A program made the translations under genes and the position numbers. A stretch of 64,000 nucleotides of DNA. It comes from Intrasporangium calvum DSM 43043. GTDB lineage: Bacteria; Actinomycetota; Actinomycetes; Actinomycetales; Dermatophilaceae. This document shows, one piece after another, positions 43,134-52,341 of the stretch (position 1 is its first letter; each line of letters opens with the position of its first letter). The notes under the pieces are model-generated. The model saw nothing but the letters and a program-made list of their open reading frames with translations, searched no databases and had not been told where the DNA came from. The DNA lies in the NCBI RefSeq assembly GCF_000184685.1, contig NC_014830.1:3410001-3474000 (forward strand), read 5' to 3'.

Positions 43134-44539
43134 TGGTGGTTCGTCTCCTTGGGCGTGTCCTGTGTGGGGGCGGGGGTGAGGGTGTTGCGGCCGGCGGCTG
43201 CTGCCGCGTAGCGGGTCAGGTCGACGACCACGTCGACCTCACCGCTCGAGGACGTGTCGCCGGTGAGCTGGCGGCGGATGTTGTCGGCCTCGGCGCGGGC
43301 TGCGGGGCTGGGCGGCCGGCGCTGTTTGCGGCGGTGTGGCCCCGCCGTGGTGAATGCGGCGAGGGCGGCCTCGGTCAGCGCGGTCACGTGGCCCTCGTCG
43401 CGGATGCTCGCGCCGGCGCCGGCGGGCGCGAGTCGGTGCCGGGCGATGACGGTCGGGACCGCCGCGCCGCGGCCGGGCGCGGGCAGGGTGGCGATGTCCA
43501 GGTGGGTGGCGCCGAGCCGGACGCTCACGGTGACGGTGTGCCCGTGCAGCTCGGGCGGGACGGAGTAGCGGTTCCCGGCGTAGGCGACCAGCGCCTGGGC
43601 GGACACCACCCGGGTGACGGTGAGGATGGCCGGGAACGGTGCCGGGACGGGTCGCAGCGGCTCGAGCTCGGCCAAGGCCTGGACCGTGGCGCGCCCGTCG
43701 GCGGTGGCCCGTAGCCGGATGTCGCCGCGGGTGGCGCACCACCTTTCGAGGCGCCGCTGCGCCTCCTCGACGGTCACGTCGTCGGGCAGCGTCCGCCAGA
43801 ACCGTTGCGCGGCAATGTGGTTGGCCTTCTCGACGACACCCTTGCGGTTGCCTCGCCGGGGCGGGCACGGCTTGACCGTCACCCCATAGTGCTTCGCGAC
43901 GGCCGCGAACGAGGCGGACACCTTCCCGCTCGTCGGGGACACCACCGTGGACATCCGGTCGAAGCGCCAGTCCCGGGTCAGGCCGCCGAGGGCGCGGGTG
44001 ACCCGGTCCAGCCCATCGACCAGGAACGGCGCCTCCTCGGACTCGCACAACACGCCCCGCCACCTGCCGGAGTGGGACAGCGCGCCGACGAGCAGGTGCG
44101 CGGTCTTGCCCCACCCCCACGCCGCGGGCGGGTCGGGCAGCTCGACCCAGTCCCACTGGGTCTCCTCACCCGGCGGGTGCTCGATCACCGCCACGGCCCG
44201 GTCCTTCGCGGGCCGGCACGGCTCGCACGCCGGGCGCAGGCCCCGGTCCCGCAGCTGGCGGGTCAGGGTCGGGTACGAGCGTTCGTAGCCGAGCTCGAGC
44301 AGCTCGTCGAACAACGTCGCGGCCCACAGGTGCGGGTCGTCCGTCAGGCGCTGGGCACAGTACGCCTCGAACCTCTCGAACGGGTCCGAGCCCGCGCTCT
44401 CCCGAACGCCGGGCTCGCGGCCGGACAGGTATGCCCGGATCGTCTTGCGGTCCCGGCCCAGGTGCCGAGCGATCGCCGAGATCGTCCAGCCCCGCTTCCG
44501 CAGTGCATGTACGTCGATGTCTTCCTCCCGTGTGAGCAT
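43130..44539 (-). CDS. istA: IS21 transposase IstA
   Basis: 469 aa. N-terminal helix-turn-helix (LRKRGWTISAIARHLGRDRK), then an rve-type DDE catalytic core beginning at QWDWVELPD and including the last acidic residue in KGVVEKANHIAAQRFW. The C-terminal part has GNRYSVPPELHGHTV, a usual IstA beta domain. Complete frame, translated together with IstB. Confidence 0.93.
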   Translation of the reverse strand: MLTREEDIDVHALRKRGWTISAIARHLGRDRKTIRAYLSGREPGVRESAGSDPFERFEAYCAQRLTDDPHLWAATLFDELLELGYERSYPTLTRQLRDRGLRPACEPCRPAKDRAVAVIEHPPGEETQWDWVELPDPPAAWGWGKTAHLLVGALSHSGRWRGVLCESEEAPFLVDGLDRVTRALGGLTRDWRFDRMSTVVSPTSGKVSASFAAVAKHYGVTVKPCPPRRGNRKGVVEKANHIAAQRFWRTLPDDVTVEEAQRRLERWCATRGDIRLRATADGRATVQALAELEPLRPVPAPFPAILTVTRVVSAQALVAYAGNRYSVPPELHGHTVTVSVRLGATHLDIATLPAPGRGAAVPTVIARHRLAPAGAGASIRDEGHVTALTEAALAAFTTAGPHRRKQRRPPSPAARAEADNIRRQLTGDTSSSGEVDVVVDLTRYAAAAAGRNTLTPAPTQDTPKETNHQ

Positions 44540-44620
44540 GAGCAGTGGGGCTCCTTCGGCTCGGCTGGTGCGTGGTCAGAGACCACCAGCGTCGAAGGAG
44601 CCCCACCCGGCTCGGTGGAG

Positions 44621-44678
44621 CCACACGGGTGGGGAATTTCAGTGAGCAGGTCTGGGGACTTTCAGATGAGCGCCATCA
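44621..44678 (-). repeat. IS21 right end inverted repeats
   Basis: Reverse complement starts TGATGGCGCTC at 44678 and continues to TCCCCAGACCTGCTCACTG and GAAATTCCCCACCCG, paralleling the left end. Confidence 0.75.
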
Positions 44679-44698
44679 CGGGCGACGAAAGATGCAGA

Positions 44699-44718
44699 TT
44701 TACAAATGTTTACAGATG
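44699..44718. repeat. Tandem 10-bp repeat upstream of the gene at 44734
   Basis: TTTACAAATG at 44699-44708 followed directly by TTTACAGATG at 44709-44718 (9 of 10 identical), in an AT-rich stretch 15 bp before the next start. It could be an operator or part of a promoter. It lies just outside the IS21 right end. Confidence 0.4.
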
Positions 44719-44733
44719 ACGTACAGTTGGTGG

Positions 44734-45267
44734 ATGGAGCAAACCACTCGGCAGGCGCTCAGTGCCATCGCCACCTCGAGCCGTACCCTCGCTGATGCCC
44801 TCGACAGGCTGCTGCTCGACGAGGAGACGTCGACCGCTTCCCGACCGCAGTCAGGCGGTGCGATGTCACCCGCGAGAAAGGGCCAGGCCGGGCAGGGCCC
44901 TCTCTGGGACCCGGAGGTGGACGCACCGCTCATCACGCCCAAGGTGGTCGGCACGCGCGAGGAGCAGGACTGGTGCTGCCTCACCTACTTGGGCGGCATC
45001 TACGCCATCAACAAGCGATACAACCGTGGTGCCAACAAGCACGAAGTGCGTGAGTACGCGATGAAGGCCGGCTACCGCGACGGCAGGGCGGTGACCGCGT
45101 GGTCGAAGGGGAACGGCGCGACTCAGAACGACGAGGACAAACAGCGCTGGGTGACCGACGCCGGCGTGAACTACTGGGTGAAGGGTCTTGCAGAGAAGCA
45201 TGGCCTGGCCCTTCCCGCAGATCTAGCGGAACCCTGGGACGCTCCCGACTTCAGCCCAGACGCATAA
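44734..45267 (+). CDS. Hypothetical protein after IS21
   Basis: 177 aa from the ATG at 44734; in-frame ATGs at 44716 and 44692 exist. An N-terminal helix (RQALSAIATSSRTLADALDR), a flexible Ser/Gly-rich linker, then a compact domain (REEQDWCCLTYLGGIYAINK, then VREYAMKAGYRDGRAVTAWS, then YWVKGLAEKHGL) that could be a winged-helix-like DNA-binding fold. IS21 inserted immediately upstream and may have replaced its promoter. Family not recognised. Confidence 0.55.
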   Translation: MEQTTRQALSAIATSSRTLADALDRLLLDEETSTASRPQSGGAMSPARKGQAGQGPLWDPEVDAPLITPKVVGTREEQDWCCLTYLGGIYAINKRYNRGANKHEVREYAMKAGYRDGRAVTAWSKGNGATQNDEDKQRWVTDAGVNYWVKGLAEKHGLALPADLAEPWDAPDFSPDA

Positions 45268-45315
45268 ATGGCATCCCTTCGGAGTTGACCCGAGCGCACT
45301 CAAAGCTGGCGACCG

Positions 45316-45519
45316 TTGACCGGCGACGCGGCGTCGGCCGTCCTTGGCAGCGGTGGACCAAGCATCAATGTGGGCGATGTGACGCTGCTCGAGTGGGAGC
45401 GCAGCATCGCCGAGTCGACGGTCGCTGGGGCAATCAAGGGTGCTCAGCCAGGCCGATCCACGGATCGAGGGCCGCTGGCTTCAACTGAGTCGTCGGGGAG
45501 TGACCCCGCACGTCCGTAA
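45316..45519 (+). CDS. Possible small ORF before the coupling protein
   Basis: 67 aa from a TTG, including INVGDVTLLEWERSIAESTV. The codon pattern is only partly GC3-rich and there is no clear ribosome site. It could instead be leader sequence for the coupling protein gene. Confidence 0.2.
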   Translation: MTGDAASAVLGSGGPSINVGDVTLLEWERSIAESTVAGAIKGAQPGRSTDRGPLASTESSGSDPARP

Positions 45520-45526
45520 TCGGGTC

Positions 45527-47275
45527 ATGTCAGCCACAACAAGCCTGAACACCAAGACCAGTGACGTTGTGTTCGCGACGGTGGTTCTCTCCTCAGCAGG
45601 AATCTGGATCACACTGTGGGCGGCGGCGTGCTCCTCGGCCGCTCTGTCCGGAGGGAGCCCACCACCGTTCTCGGCAGCGGCTCCGTTGAAGGCACTCACC
45701 GCACCGGGCAACCCAAGCGGGGCCTGGGGCTCGTCCGTCGGCCCGCCTGCCCTGTACTGGTCCTTGGTCGCAGCGATTGCGGCCGTCGTGGTCGCCATCG
45801 TGGTGGCGGTTGCCCGATTCGGGAAGACCAACCCGGCCAAGGTCCCGGTGGATCGGCCGGGCATCGCCCGCCGGAGTGAGGTGTCCCGAAGCGCCGGCGC
45901 CAAGAGGCTCCTTCGCCGAGCCGGACAGCTCCGCGCCTCCCTTTCCCAGCCGTCCGTCGGCGACCTCGGATTCCGCCTCGGGAGCAGCCGAGGCGTCGAC
46001 TGCTTTGCCACCGTGGAGGACTCGATCCTCGTTCTCGGTCCGCCGCGCTCCGGCAAGGGACTGCACCTGGTCATCCCAGCGATCCTGGACGCGCCCGGAC
46101 CCGTAGTCACGACGAGCACCCGCCCAGACAACCTCACCACCACCCTGACCGCCCGCCGGGAACGCGGACCGGTCGCGGTGTTCGACCCGCAACGCCTCGC
46201 CCCGGGCGTCCCCTCCTCGGCCCGCTGGTCCCCCATCCGCGGCTGCCAGGACCCGCACACCGCGATGGTCCGCGCGAAGGCACTGACCACCGGCGCAGCC
46301 CACGGCACCACCGATGCCACGTTCTGGCAGGCCTCTGCGGAGCAGGCGGTGCGGGCTCTGCTGCACGCCGCGGCGCTCGCCGATGCCACCCCGACAGAGC
46401 TCTACGGCTGGTCCCTCTCGGCCACGAAGTCCCGCGATGCCGTCGACGTCCTGCGCACCGACCCGGCCGCCGCGCCCGGTTGGTATCAGGCTCTCGACGC
46501 CTTGACCACCGCCGACCCCCGCCAACGCGACGCCGTCTGGGCGATGGTCGCCATCGCCTTCTCCTCGCTCGCCGACCCCAAGGTCCTCGACGCCGTCTCC
46601 CCCGGACCCGACGAACACCTCGACCCGGCCCACTTCCTCACCAACGACGGCACCATCTACCTGCTCGGCACCTCCACCGGCGCGGCCGCCACCGCCGGCC
46701 TGGTCGGCGCGTTCCTCGAGGACATCCTCGAGACCGCCCGTCGGCTCGCCGCGACCCGCCCCGGCGCCCGGCTGGACCCACCCCTGTCGGTGATCCTCGA
46801 CGAAGCCGCCAACTACCCCCTCCCTTCCCTGCCGTCGCTGATGTCCGACGGCGGCGGCTCGGGAATCACCACGACCGTCGTGCTCCAGTCGATGGCGCAA
46901 GCCCGTGCCGTGTGGAGCGAGCACGCCGCCGCAGCGATCTGGGACGCCGCGATCGACAAAGTGGTCCTCGGCGGCGGCAGCACAGCCCGCGACCTCGACG
47001 AGCTGTCCCGGCTCATCGGCACCACCCGCCAGCCCGTCCAGTCCCACTCGGTGGGCCACGACGGACACCGCACCACCTCCCACTCCACCATCGAGGCACC
47101 GATCCTCGACCCGGCCGCGCTGCGTACCCTCCCGTTCGGCACCGCCATCCTGCTGCTGCGCGAAGCCCCACCCATCGCCCTGACCCTGCGCCCGTGGACC
47201 TCCCGCAACGACGCCAGAGCCCTCCGCGACGCCCGCGCCGCGATGGAGGAGGCGATCCGTCGTGCGCATCACTAG
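45527..47275 (+). CDS. VirD4/TraD-like conjugation coupling protein
   Basis: 582 aa from the ATG at 45527 (the frame is open to 45440). Two N-terminal TM helices (about 12-32 and 72-95). Walker A is LGPPRSGKG, then a long ATPase domain with Walker B VILDEAANYPLPSLPSLMSD and a TTTVVLQSMAQARAVW stretch typical of T4SS coupling ATPases of actinobacteria. It would hand the relaxase-DNA complex to the T4SS. It is separated from the main T4SS block by cargo and IS elements. Confidence 0.88.
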   Translation: MSATTSLNTKTSDVVFATVVLSSAGIWITLWAAACSSAALSGGSPPPFSAAAPLKALTAPGNPSGAWGSSVGPPALYWSLVAAIAAVVVAIVVAVARFGKTNPAKVPVDRPGIARRSEVSRSAGAKRLLRRAGQLRASLSQPSVGDLGFRLGSSRGVDCFATVEDSILVLGPPRSGKGLHLVIPAILDAPGPVVTTSTRPDNLTTTLTARRERGPVAVFDPQRLAPGVPSSARWSPIRGCQDPHTAMVRAKALTTGAAHGTTDATFWQASAEQAVRALLHAAALADATPTELYGWSLSATKSRDAVDVLRTDPAAAPGWYQALDALTTADPRQRDAVWAMVAIAFSSLADPKVLDAVSPGPDEHLDPAHFLTNDGTIYLLGTSTGAAATAGLVGAFLEDILETARRLAATRPGARLDPPLSVILDEAANYPLPSLPSLMSDGGGSGITTTVVLQSMAQARAVWSEHAAAAIWDAAIDKVVLGGGSTARDLDELSRLIGTTRQPVQSHSVGHDGHRTTSHSTIEAPILDPAALRTLPFGTAILLLREAPPIALTLRPWTSRNDARALRDARAAMEEAIRRAHH

Positions 47276-47386
47276 GACCGCCTTCCGTCCCCACCCCATG
47301 ACGTATGCCGCTGAGCTTGCTCCCAGCTCACGGCGCGGTTCCGTGCGCGCCGGCTCACAGCTCACGCCAGGCTCCGAGGTCGCGGG

Positions 47387-47821
47387 ATGACGGCCGGACG
47401 GCCTGCGCGACCGGAGGACGATCCGGCATTCGGCCGGGACTTCGGCCAGCTCCGAGGGCCACTGCACTGGCCCTCCTTGACCAGTGCCGAAGCAGACCAA
47501 GCGCTCTCATCCCTTCGTGAGTGGGTCGAGCAGCTCGCCGCCCGATTCGCCCTCGACACGCGGGTCATCCCGCCGTGCTGGGACCGGCACCCCTCCGTAG
47601 TCGAGACCCTGTCCGCGTTACGCGACCACGAACGCGGCTCCTACGCCGACAGCGCCTCCCCCACCGCCGGGATCGACTTCGTGCGCGCGCTGCACGACAC
47701 CCGGCACATCCTCACCGAGCTCGTCTCCCGCACCGGCTGCACACCGCACGAACACCGCGATGACCGCCGGCCGCTGTGGCACACGAGATCGGCAAGCCCG
47801 GCCTCCTCCAGGAGGGACTGA
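47387..47821 (+). CDS. DUF4913-like protein
   Basis: 144 aa. The pattern LHWPSLTSAEADQALSSL, then WVEQLAARFALDTRVIPPCW, then HPSVVETLSALRDHERGSY, is the one used by DUF4913, a family common in actinobacterial mobile elements with no known activity. Sits between coupling protein and primase genes. Confidence 0.65.
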   Translation: MTAGRPARPEDDPAFGRDFGQLRGPLHWPSLTSAEADQALSSLREWVEQLAARFALDTRVIPPCWDRHPSVVETLSALRDHERGSYADSASPTAGIDFVRALHDTRHILTELVSRTGCTPHEHRDDRRPLWHTRSASPASSRRD

Positions 47822-47914
47822 GCCGGAGCGCTCGGCGCCGACGGCCGATGGTCGCCCCGGATCGTCGTGTCCCTGGCATGACGCGCGAGACCGTCTCACG
47901 CACGAGAGGCACCC

Positions 47915-48667
47915 ATGTCACACCCAGCCACCCCTGCCCCACCGCAGGCACCCCAAAGGCCGGAACGCCCACCACATCCCGGTCCGGGCGATGCGCGGCG
48001 CGTTGCGGAAGACCTCATCGCCTTGTCCCGCAACACTTCCCGCGGCCTCGCGCACGCCACCCCCAGCTCGAGTGGCGCCGACACCTCCCCCGATCAGCTC
48101 GGCAAGAGTGCCGACGACAGAGTCGACTACTGGTACCGCCTCGGGCTGCGCAACGCCTACGCTCAGGCCGCCGGGCTCCTCATCGCCCCCGCTGCAGCCG
48201 CGGACCCCTTCACCGTCGCCGAGCGCATCACCACCCGCATCGACGCCGGGGTCACGGACATCGCGGAACTCAGCTCAGCGGCATACGGAAGCACTCATGC
48301 CCAGCCCGGCGCCGCACTCGAATGGCACGGCGAGCGCGCCTTCGCTGCCCGCCACGGCGACCGCTCCCCAGCGGAACGGGACTACGGGATGCGCTGGGGC
48401 CCGCGTGGTGACCAGCGGATCACCCTACGCCCTGACGACACAGGTGACCGCGGGCTGCTGTACCTGTACGACCCGACCTGGGACGAGTACGCCCTTCTGG
48501 CCGCCGATGTCACCAGAGGCGCGGTCGAGGCCGCCTTCCGCGACGCGATCGAGATCCACATCCACCTGGATCCGGCCACGTTCGCGCGGATTGTAGAACA
48601 GCACGCCGTCACCGATGAGTCGCGTGTTCCGGACCAGGGTCGCCCTCCGATGGAGGTGCAGCTGTGA
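47915..48667 (+). CDS. Hypothetical protein coupled to the primase-like gene
   Basis: 250 aa, ATG with AGAGG 5 nt upstream. A disordered Pro-rich N-terminus (about 1-30) is followed by a helical region and a C-terminal alpha/beta part (QRITLRPDDTGDRGLLYLYD, then YALLAADVTRGAVEAAFRD). The stop overlaps the primase start by 4 nt, so it is likely part of the element's replication module. No family recognised. Confidence 0.6.
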   Translation: MSHPATPAPPQAPQRPERPPHPGPGDARRVAEDLIALSRNTSRGLAHATPSSSGADTSPDQLGKSADDRVDYWYRLGLRNAYAQAAGLLIAPAAAADPFTVAERITTRIDAGVTDIAELSSAAYGSTHAQPGAALEWHGERAFAARHGDRSPAERDYGMRWGPRGDQRITLRPDDTGDRGLLYLYDPTWDEYALLAADVTRGAVEAAFRDAIEIHIHLDPATFARIVEQHAVTDESRVPDQGRPPMEVQL

Positions 48668-50163
48668 CCGCACCATCCACGGTGGACTTCGCCCGGATCC
48701 GGTCCGAGCACCCCATCGCCGAGGTGGTCGCCGCGTCCGGAGTGGACCTGCAGCCCCGCGGCCATGGCTGGGTCGGCTGCTGCCCCTTCCACGATGACTC
48801 GAGCCCGTCGATGACGGTCGACGCCATCCCGGACCGGTTCCACTGCTTCGGTTGCGGCGCCACCGGCGACGTCGTCGACTTCGTGGGGCGCATGCACGGG
48901 CTCGGGGTCCGCGACGCCGTCGCCTTTCTCGACACGGGCGGAGTCCCGACGGCAGCCCCTGCTGCACGGCCGCGGCTACGGCTCGTCCGTGATCACGACC
49001 GTCCGCCCGTCACGCCGGACCGGGCCTTTGAGATCAACGCCCTCGCCTGGAACCACCTCGGAAGCCCCACTGCCGGCTGGTTCGCGAGCAAGTTCCTGTG
49101 GCACGCGCGCGGCATCGACCTCACCGCCCTTCGAGCCGAGACAGGCGTCGAGCTCGCCGGGTACGCCAGCCACGACTGGACCAGCCTGACCGACCGACTC
49201 CGCGCCGACGGGGTCAGCGACGACGAGCTGCTCGCGCTCGACCTGTCCCAGCGCGCTCGGACCGGGTCACTCATCGACACGCTCCGCGGCCGGCTCATCT
49301 TCCCCATCACGGAGCCCGACGGGCGGATCCGCGGGTTCATCGGGCGAGACACCACCGGCAATCCCCCCGCCCCGAAGTACCGCAACCCCACCCGCACACC
49401 GGTGCACGACAAGGGTGACGTGCTCTACCGGGCCACCCACCACCGGCTCGCCGCCGACGGGCACGTCGTCGTCGTGGAAGGCGTCCTCGACGCGCTCGCC
49501 CTCACGGCTGCAGCCGCCGAGGAGGGCCTGACCGATCGAATCGCCGCAGTCACCGCCAGCGGGGTGACGGTCTCGTCGGCGCAGGCCGAGCAGGTCCTCG
49601 CCCTCAGCGACAACCCGCCACGGATCGCCCTCGACGGAGATCAGGCTGGCCGCGACGGCACCGACCGCTGGCTCACCGCGCTCAGCCTGGACCGCGACCG
49701 CCCGACGTTGGTCACCACGCTGCCGGAGGGGACCGACCCCGCCGAGTGGCTCACCGCAACCGACCAGCCTCACCGGCTGCGACCCTTCGTCGCAGCGCCT
49801 GAACTACCAGGTCCGACGGCTATTGCCTGGCGGCACGAGCAGTCCTGGGGTGTCGCGGAGACAAGGCCTGCAGATGGCCCAGTGACATCCCTGCCGGGCC
49901 GGGACATCGTGCGGCTCACCCTCGAACGAGCCTCCGACCCCGTCCACGACACCGTCAACGCCGTCGTCCGGCTCTCCAGCCGACTGGGCCCCGGCCTCCG
50001 CCAGGCGCTCCTCATGGAGGCCACCTCCGAGATGACCCGGCGCGGTTGGAACCCCAACGGAACCTTCGCCACGGCCCTGGAGCGAGGCCTCCAAACCCAG
50101 CCCAGCGGCATACCACCGCCTGAGCGGACACTCACGCGCCCGCCCGGACCGGACCTGCTCTGA
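48664..50163 (+). CDS. DnaG-like primase (CHC2 zinc finger plus Toprim)
   Basis: 499 aa. The CHC2 zinc finger is CPFHDDSSPS at about 40-50 with FHCFGCGATGDVVDFV after it. The catalytic middle includes RGRLIFPITEPDGRIRGF. The Toprim motif is VVVVEGVLDALAL, followed by RIALDGDQAGRDG with the DxD-type acidic pair. The C-terminal helicase-binding region is reduced. Likely primes second-strand synthesis after transfer or autonomous replication of the excised element. Confidence 0.85.
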   Translation: MTAPSTVDFARIRSEHPIAEVVAASGVDLQPRGHGWVGCCPFHDDSSPSMTVDAIPDRFHCFGCGATGDVVDFVGRMHGLGVRDAVAFLDTGGVPTAAPAARPRLRLVRDHDRPPVTPDRAFEINALAWNHLGSPTAGWFASKFLWHARGIDLTALRAETGVELAGYASHDWTSLTDRLRADGVSDDELLALDLSQRARTGSLIDTLRGRLIFPITEPDGRIRGFIGRDTTGNPPAPKYRNPTRTPVHDKGDVLYRATHHRLAADGHVVVVEGVLDALALTAAAAEEGLTDRIAAVTASGVTVSSAQAEQVLALSDNPPRIALDGDQAGRDGTDRWLTALSLDRDRPTLVTTLPEGTDPAEWLTATDQPHRLRPFVAAPELPGPTAIAWRHEQSWGVAETRPADGPVTSLPGRDIVRLTLERASDPVHDTVNAVVRLSSRLGPGLRQALLMEATSEMTRRGWNPNGTFATALERGLQTQPSGIPPPERTLTRPPGPDLL

Positions 50164-50192
50164 CTCCCCCCCAACGCCGCAAGGAGACCTCC

Positions 50193-50528
50193 GTGAACCA
50201 GATCCCCCTCGACGCGGCCGCCGCGGAACTGCACGCCGCGGCGGCCCTCGCCGACCACCGTGCCGACGGTGACCCTTTCAGCCCCTGGACTGCGCTGGGT
50301 GGACAGCTGCGGCTCGTCGCCGCAGGCCTCGATCCCGCACCTGCGACGCACGCGCGACTCCGGAAGACCTTGGGCGGCCATACCGCGGCTGCGCTCGAGC
50401 GCCTTGACGCGCTCGACGTCTCGTCCAAGCCTGCGGATCTTGCTTTCTGGCGTCGCCACGTCGAGCACCTACATGAACAGGCCACGCGACTCGAGGGCGA
50501 CACCGAGAACCGGCGGAGCAACCCGTGA
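50193..50528 (+). CDS. Small hypothetical protein of the replication/integration module
   Basis: 111 aa, GGAG about 9 nt before the GTG. Helical, acidic, no motif (AAAELHAAAALADHRADG, then FWRRHVEHLHEQATRLEGD). Overlaps the next gene by 4 nt. Function unknown. Confidence 0.55.
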   Translation: MNQIPLDAAAAELHAAAALADHRADGDPFSPWTALGGQLRLVAAGLDPAPATHARLRKTLGGHTAAALERLDALDVSSKPADLAFWRRHVEHLHEQATRLEGDTENRRSNP

Positions 50529-52036
50529 CCGCGCGAGCGACGGGCCGGCGGTCAGCCCAGGCCTACGCCTACCCGACGGCTACCACCGTCGCGGACCTCC
50601 TCGCCCGGGCGCAGCACGTCACCGAAGAGCTCAAGCGGTGCACCGATCCGGTGAGCCTCAACCAGTGGGAGGCGCTCGACCAGGCGCTCTACCGGCTGCT
50701 GGTCGAGCTCGCCGGAGCGCGTAGCGTCGGCCCCGGACCCGTCGACCGGGCCGCGGTCCCGCTCTATGACATCGTCAAGCGCTACCCCACGCCGCTCGCT
50801 CCAGCCACGCCCATCGTCACCGAGTTCACTGCCTGCGAAGCCGCGCGGTTCACCGGCACGAGTCGAAGGACCATCGGCGCCCGGATCCTCCGCGGCGCGC
50901 TGCCGGCCCGCCGCACCTCCGATGGCTGGCTCATCCCACGTCAGAGCCTCGACCTGCGCGACGTGCCACCCGGCGACGCTGGCGACCCCCACCCGCTGGT
51001 CAAGCTCGCAGTCACGTTCGGTGCGCTCACGGACGTCCTGCACGGCCACCAGGAGGATCCCGACAAGCCTTTCCTTACGACTGGTGCGGTGAACCGCCTC
51101 GCCCACGAATTGCTCGATGTGTCGGTCGCGGCGACCCGACACGCCATCGGTCTCATGGCGCTCCGGGACATCGAGCGCCCACTGGCGATCGCACGCCACG
51201 CCGAGTCCGCCGTCGAACGACTGGCGCCGCATGCAGTTGGCCAGTCGGTGCCGTATGCCGCCGTCCCCCCACCCGCTCGCAACCACCCGGGCCGTCCTCG
51301 GCCAGAAGCGCGCGGAACATCGGCGGGTGCCGAGGTGGTTGGCCGGCTGGACCATGCCCTCGCGGACTGGGTCCGCGCCTCCAAGGCGGAAGCCGCCGCC
51401 GTGGTGCCGAGCACCGACGTCATCCGAAACATCACCTCCCAAGGCATCCACCTCTATGCGGCGATCGACGCACTCCTCGCAGCCGAGGCCGCGGATCGGC
51501 TCTCCCTCAGGGACGCCAGCGGCGCCGCTGTCGCACGCGAAGAGCTGCGCGAGGCGGCCCAAGCGCTGCAGCGCTCCGGCACCAGCTGGAGCACGACAAC
51601 CACAGGAATGCGTCCCAGGCGCGACTACATCGATGCGGCACAACGCCTGCACGACGTCCTCGAGGACGTCATCCAGGTCGCACCGCGCCTTGACCGCGCG
51701 CTGGCGTCCGCGACTCGGCACCGGTTGCTGGACAGCCTCACCGCCACCAGCCACGACCTCACGGCCCTGCTCCACGAGAACGCACCGGCCGCCAGACGGC
51801 TCATCGACGCCGGGGCACTCCTCGCCCCAGCGCGCGCTCTCCAGAGCGCCGACGACCGGTTGCACGCCAAAGCCAAAGGCCGCTTCGTGCCCGTTCGGTA
51901 CAGCGACCAGCCCGGCCTCCTCGAAGCCGCGGTCGTCGCGGAGACGGCGGCGAAGAGGGCCGCTCGCGCCCTGCTGGAGTGGCAGGCGCCGTCTCCATCG
52001 CCGAATCACGCTCGCGTGGCTGGCCCTGAACTCTGA
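50525..52036 (+). CDS. Large hypothetical protein with an excisionase-like HTH
   Basis: 503 aa. Residues about 98-140 have an excisionase/MerR-like helix-turn-helix (FTACEAARFTGTSRRTIGAR, then RTSDGWLIPRQSL). The rest is mostly alpha helical with no motif. Its position between the primase-like protein and xis/int, and the overlapping starts, suggest a role in control of excision or replication. I do not know the family. Confidence 0.6.
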   Translation: MTARATGRRSAQAYAYPTATTVADLLARAQHVTEELKRCTDPVSLNQWEALDQALYRLLVELAGARSVGPGPVDRAAVPLYDIVKRYPTPLAPATPIVTEFTACEAARFTGTSRRTIGARILRGALPARRTSDGWLIPRQSLDLRDVPPGDAGDPHPLVKLAVTFGALTDVLHGHQEDPDKPFLTTGAVNRLAHELLDVSVAATRHAIGLMALRDIERPLAIARHAESAVERLAPHAVGQSVPYAAVPPPARNHPGRPRPEARGTSAGAEVVGRLDHALADWVRASKAEAAAVVPSTDVIRNITSQGIHLYAAIDALLAAEAADRLSLRDASGAAVAREELREAAQALQRSGTSWSTTTTGMRPRRDYIDAAQRLHDVLEDVIQVAPRLDRALASATRHRLLDSLTATSHDLTALLHENAPAARRLIDAGALLAPARALQSADDRLHAKAKGRFVPVRYSDQPGLLEAAVVAETAAKRAARALLEWQAPSPSPNHARVAGPEL

Positions 52037-52131
52037 ATGGAGTCCTTGGAGGGTCGTCGTGATCCGTCTCGCGCACGGATAGTTGCCCCGGCCGGTCGTT
52101 AACGGAACGAAACTTGACGAAAGGGGCTGCT

Positions 52132-52341
52132 ATGGAACGCCTGGTCTCTGTCGCGGACGCAGCGACGATGCTCGGAACCACGACCCGATTCCCAAGACGG
52201 CTCATCAGCGAGCGACGGATCCGATTCGTGCGCGTCGGCCGGCACGTGCGGATCCCCGTGTCCGCACTCGAGGAGTTCGTCGCCGACGGGACGGTCGAGC
52301 CCATCAGCATCCGATGGGAAGGCGGGAAGGTGGTGACCTGA
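52132..52341 (+). CDS. xis: Excisionase-type DNA-binding protein
   Basis: 69 aa, ATG with AAAGGGG 6 nt upstream. The whole protein is a winged-helix excisionase: VSVADAATMLGTTTRFPRRL, then IRFVRVGRHVRIPVSALEEF. Its stop overlaps the integrase start (TGATG), the common actinobacterial xis-int arrangement. It would bend DNA and direct the integrase toward excision. Confidence 0.85.
   Translation: MERLVSVADAATMLGTTTRFPRRLISERRIRFVRVGRHVRIPVSALEEFVADGTVEPISIRWEGGKVVT

Larger units (their letters stand above)
42250..44678 (-). mobile_element. Complete IS21-family insertion sequence
   Basis: About 2.43 kb, with istA and istB overlapping by ATGA on the minus strand. The ends read TGATGCCGCTC (left, 42250) and TGATGGCGCTC (right, reverse complement, ending 44678). 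A second matching block lies inside each end (TCCCCAG, then TGCTCA, then GAAATTCC-CACCCG), as IS21 elements have multiple inner repeats. The base quartet CGGG is present on both sides (42246-42249 and 44679-44682), a 4-bp target duplication. Both genes look intact. Confidence 0.85.

Noticed and set aside
45593-47500. 635-aa minus-strand open frame
   Set aside because: Antisense of the VirD4-like gene with Walker motifs; translated product is low-complexity Gly/Arg-rich.
50552-52009. 485-aa minus-strand open frame
   Set aside because: Antisense to the overlapping gene chain 50193-52036, which has consistent start/stop coupling.
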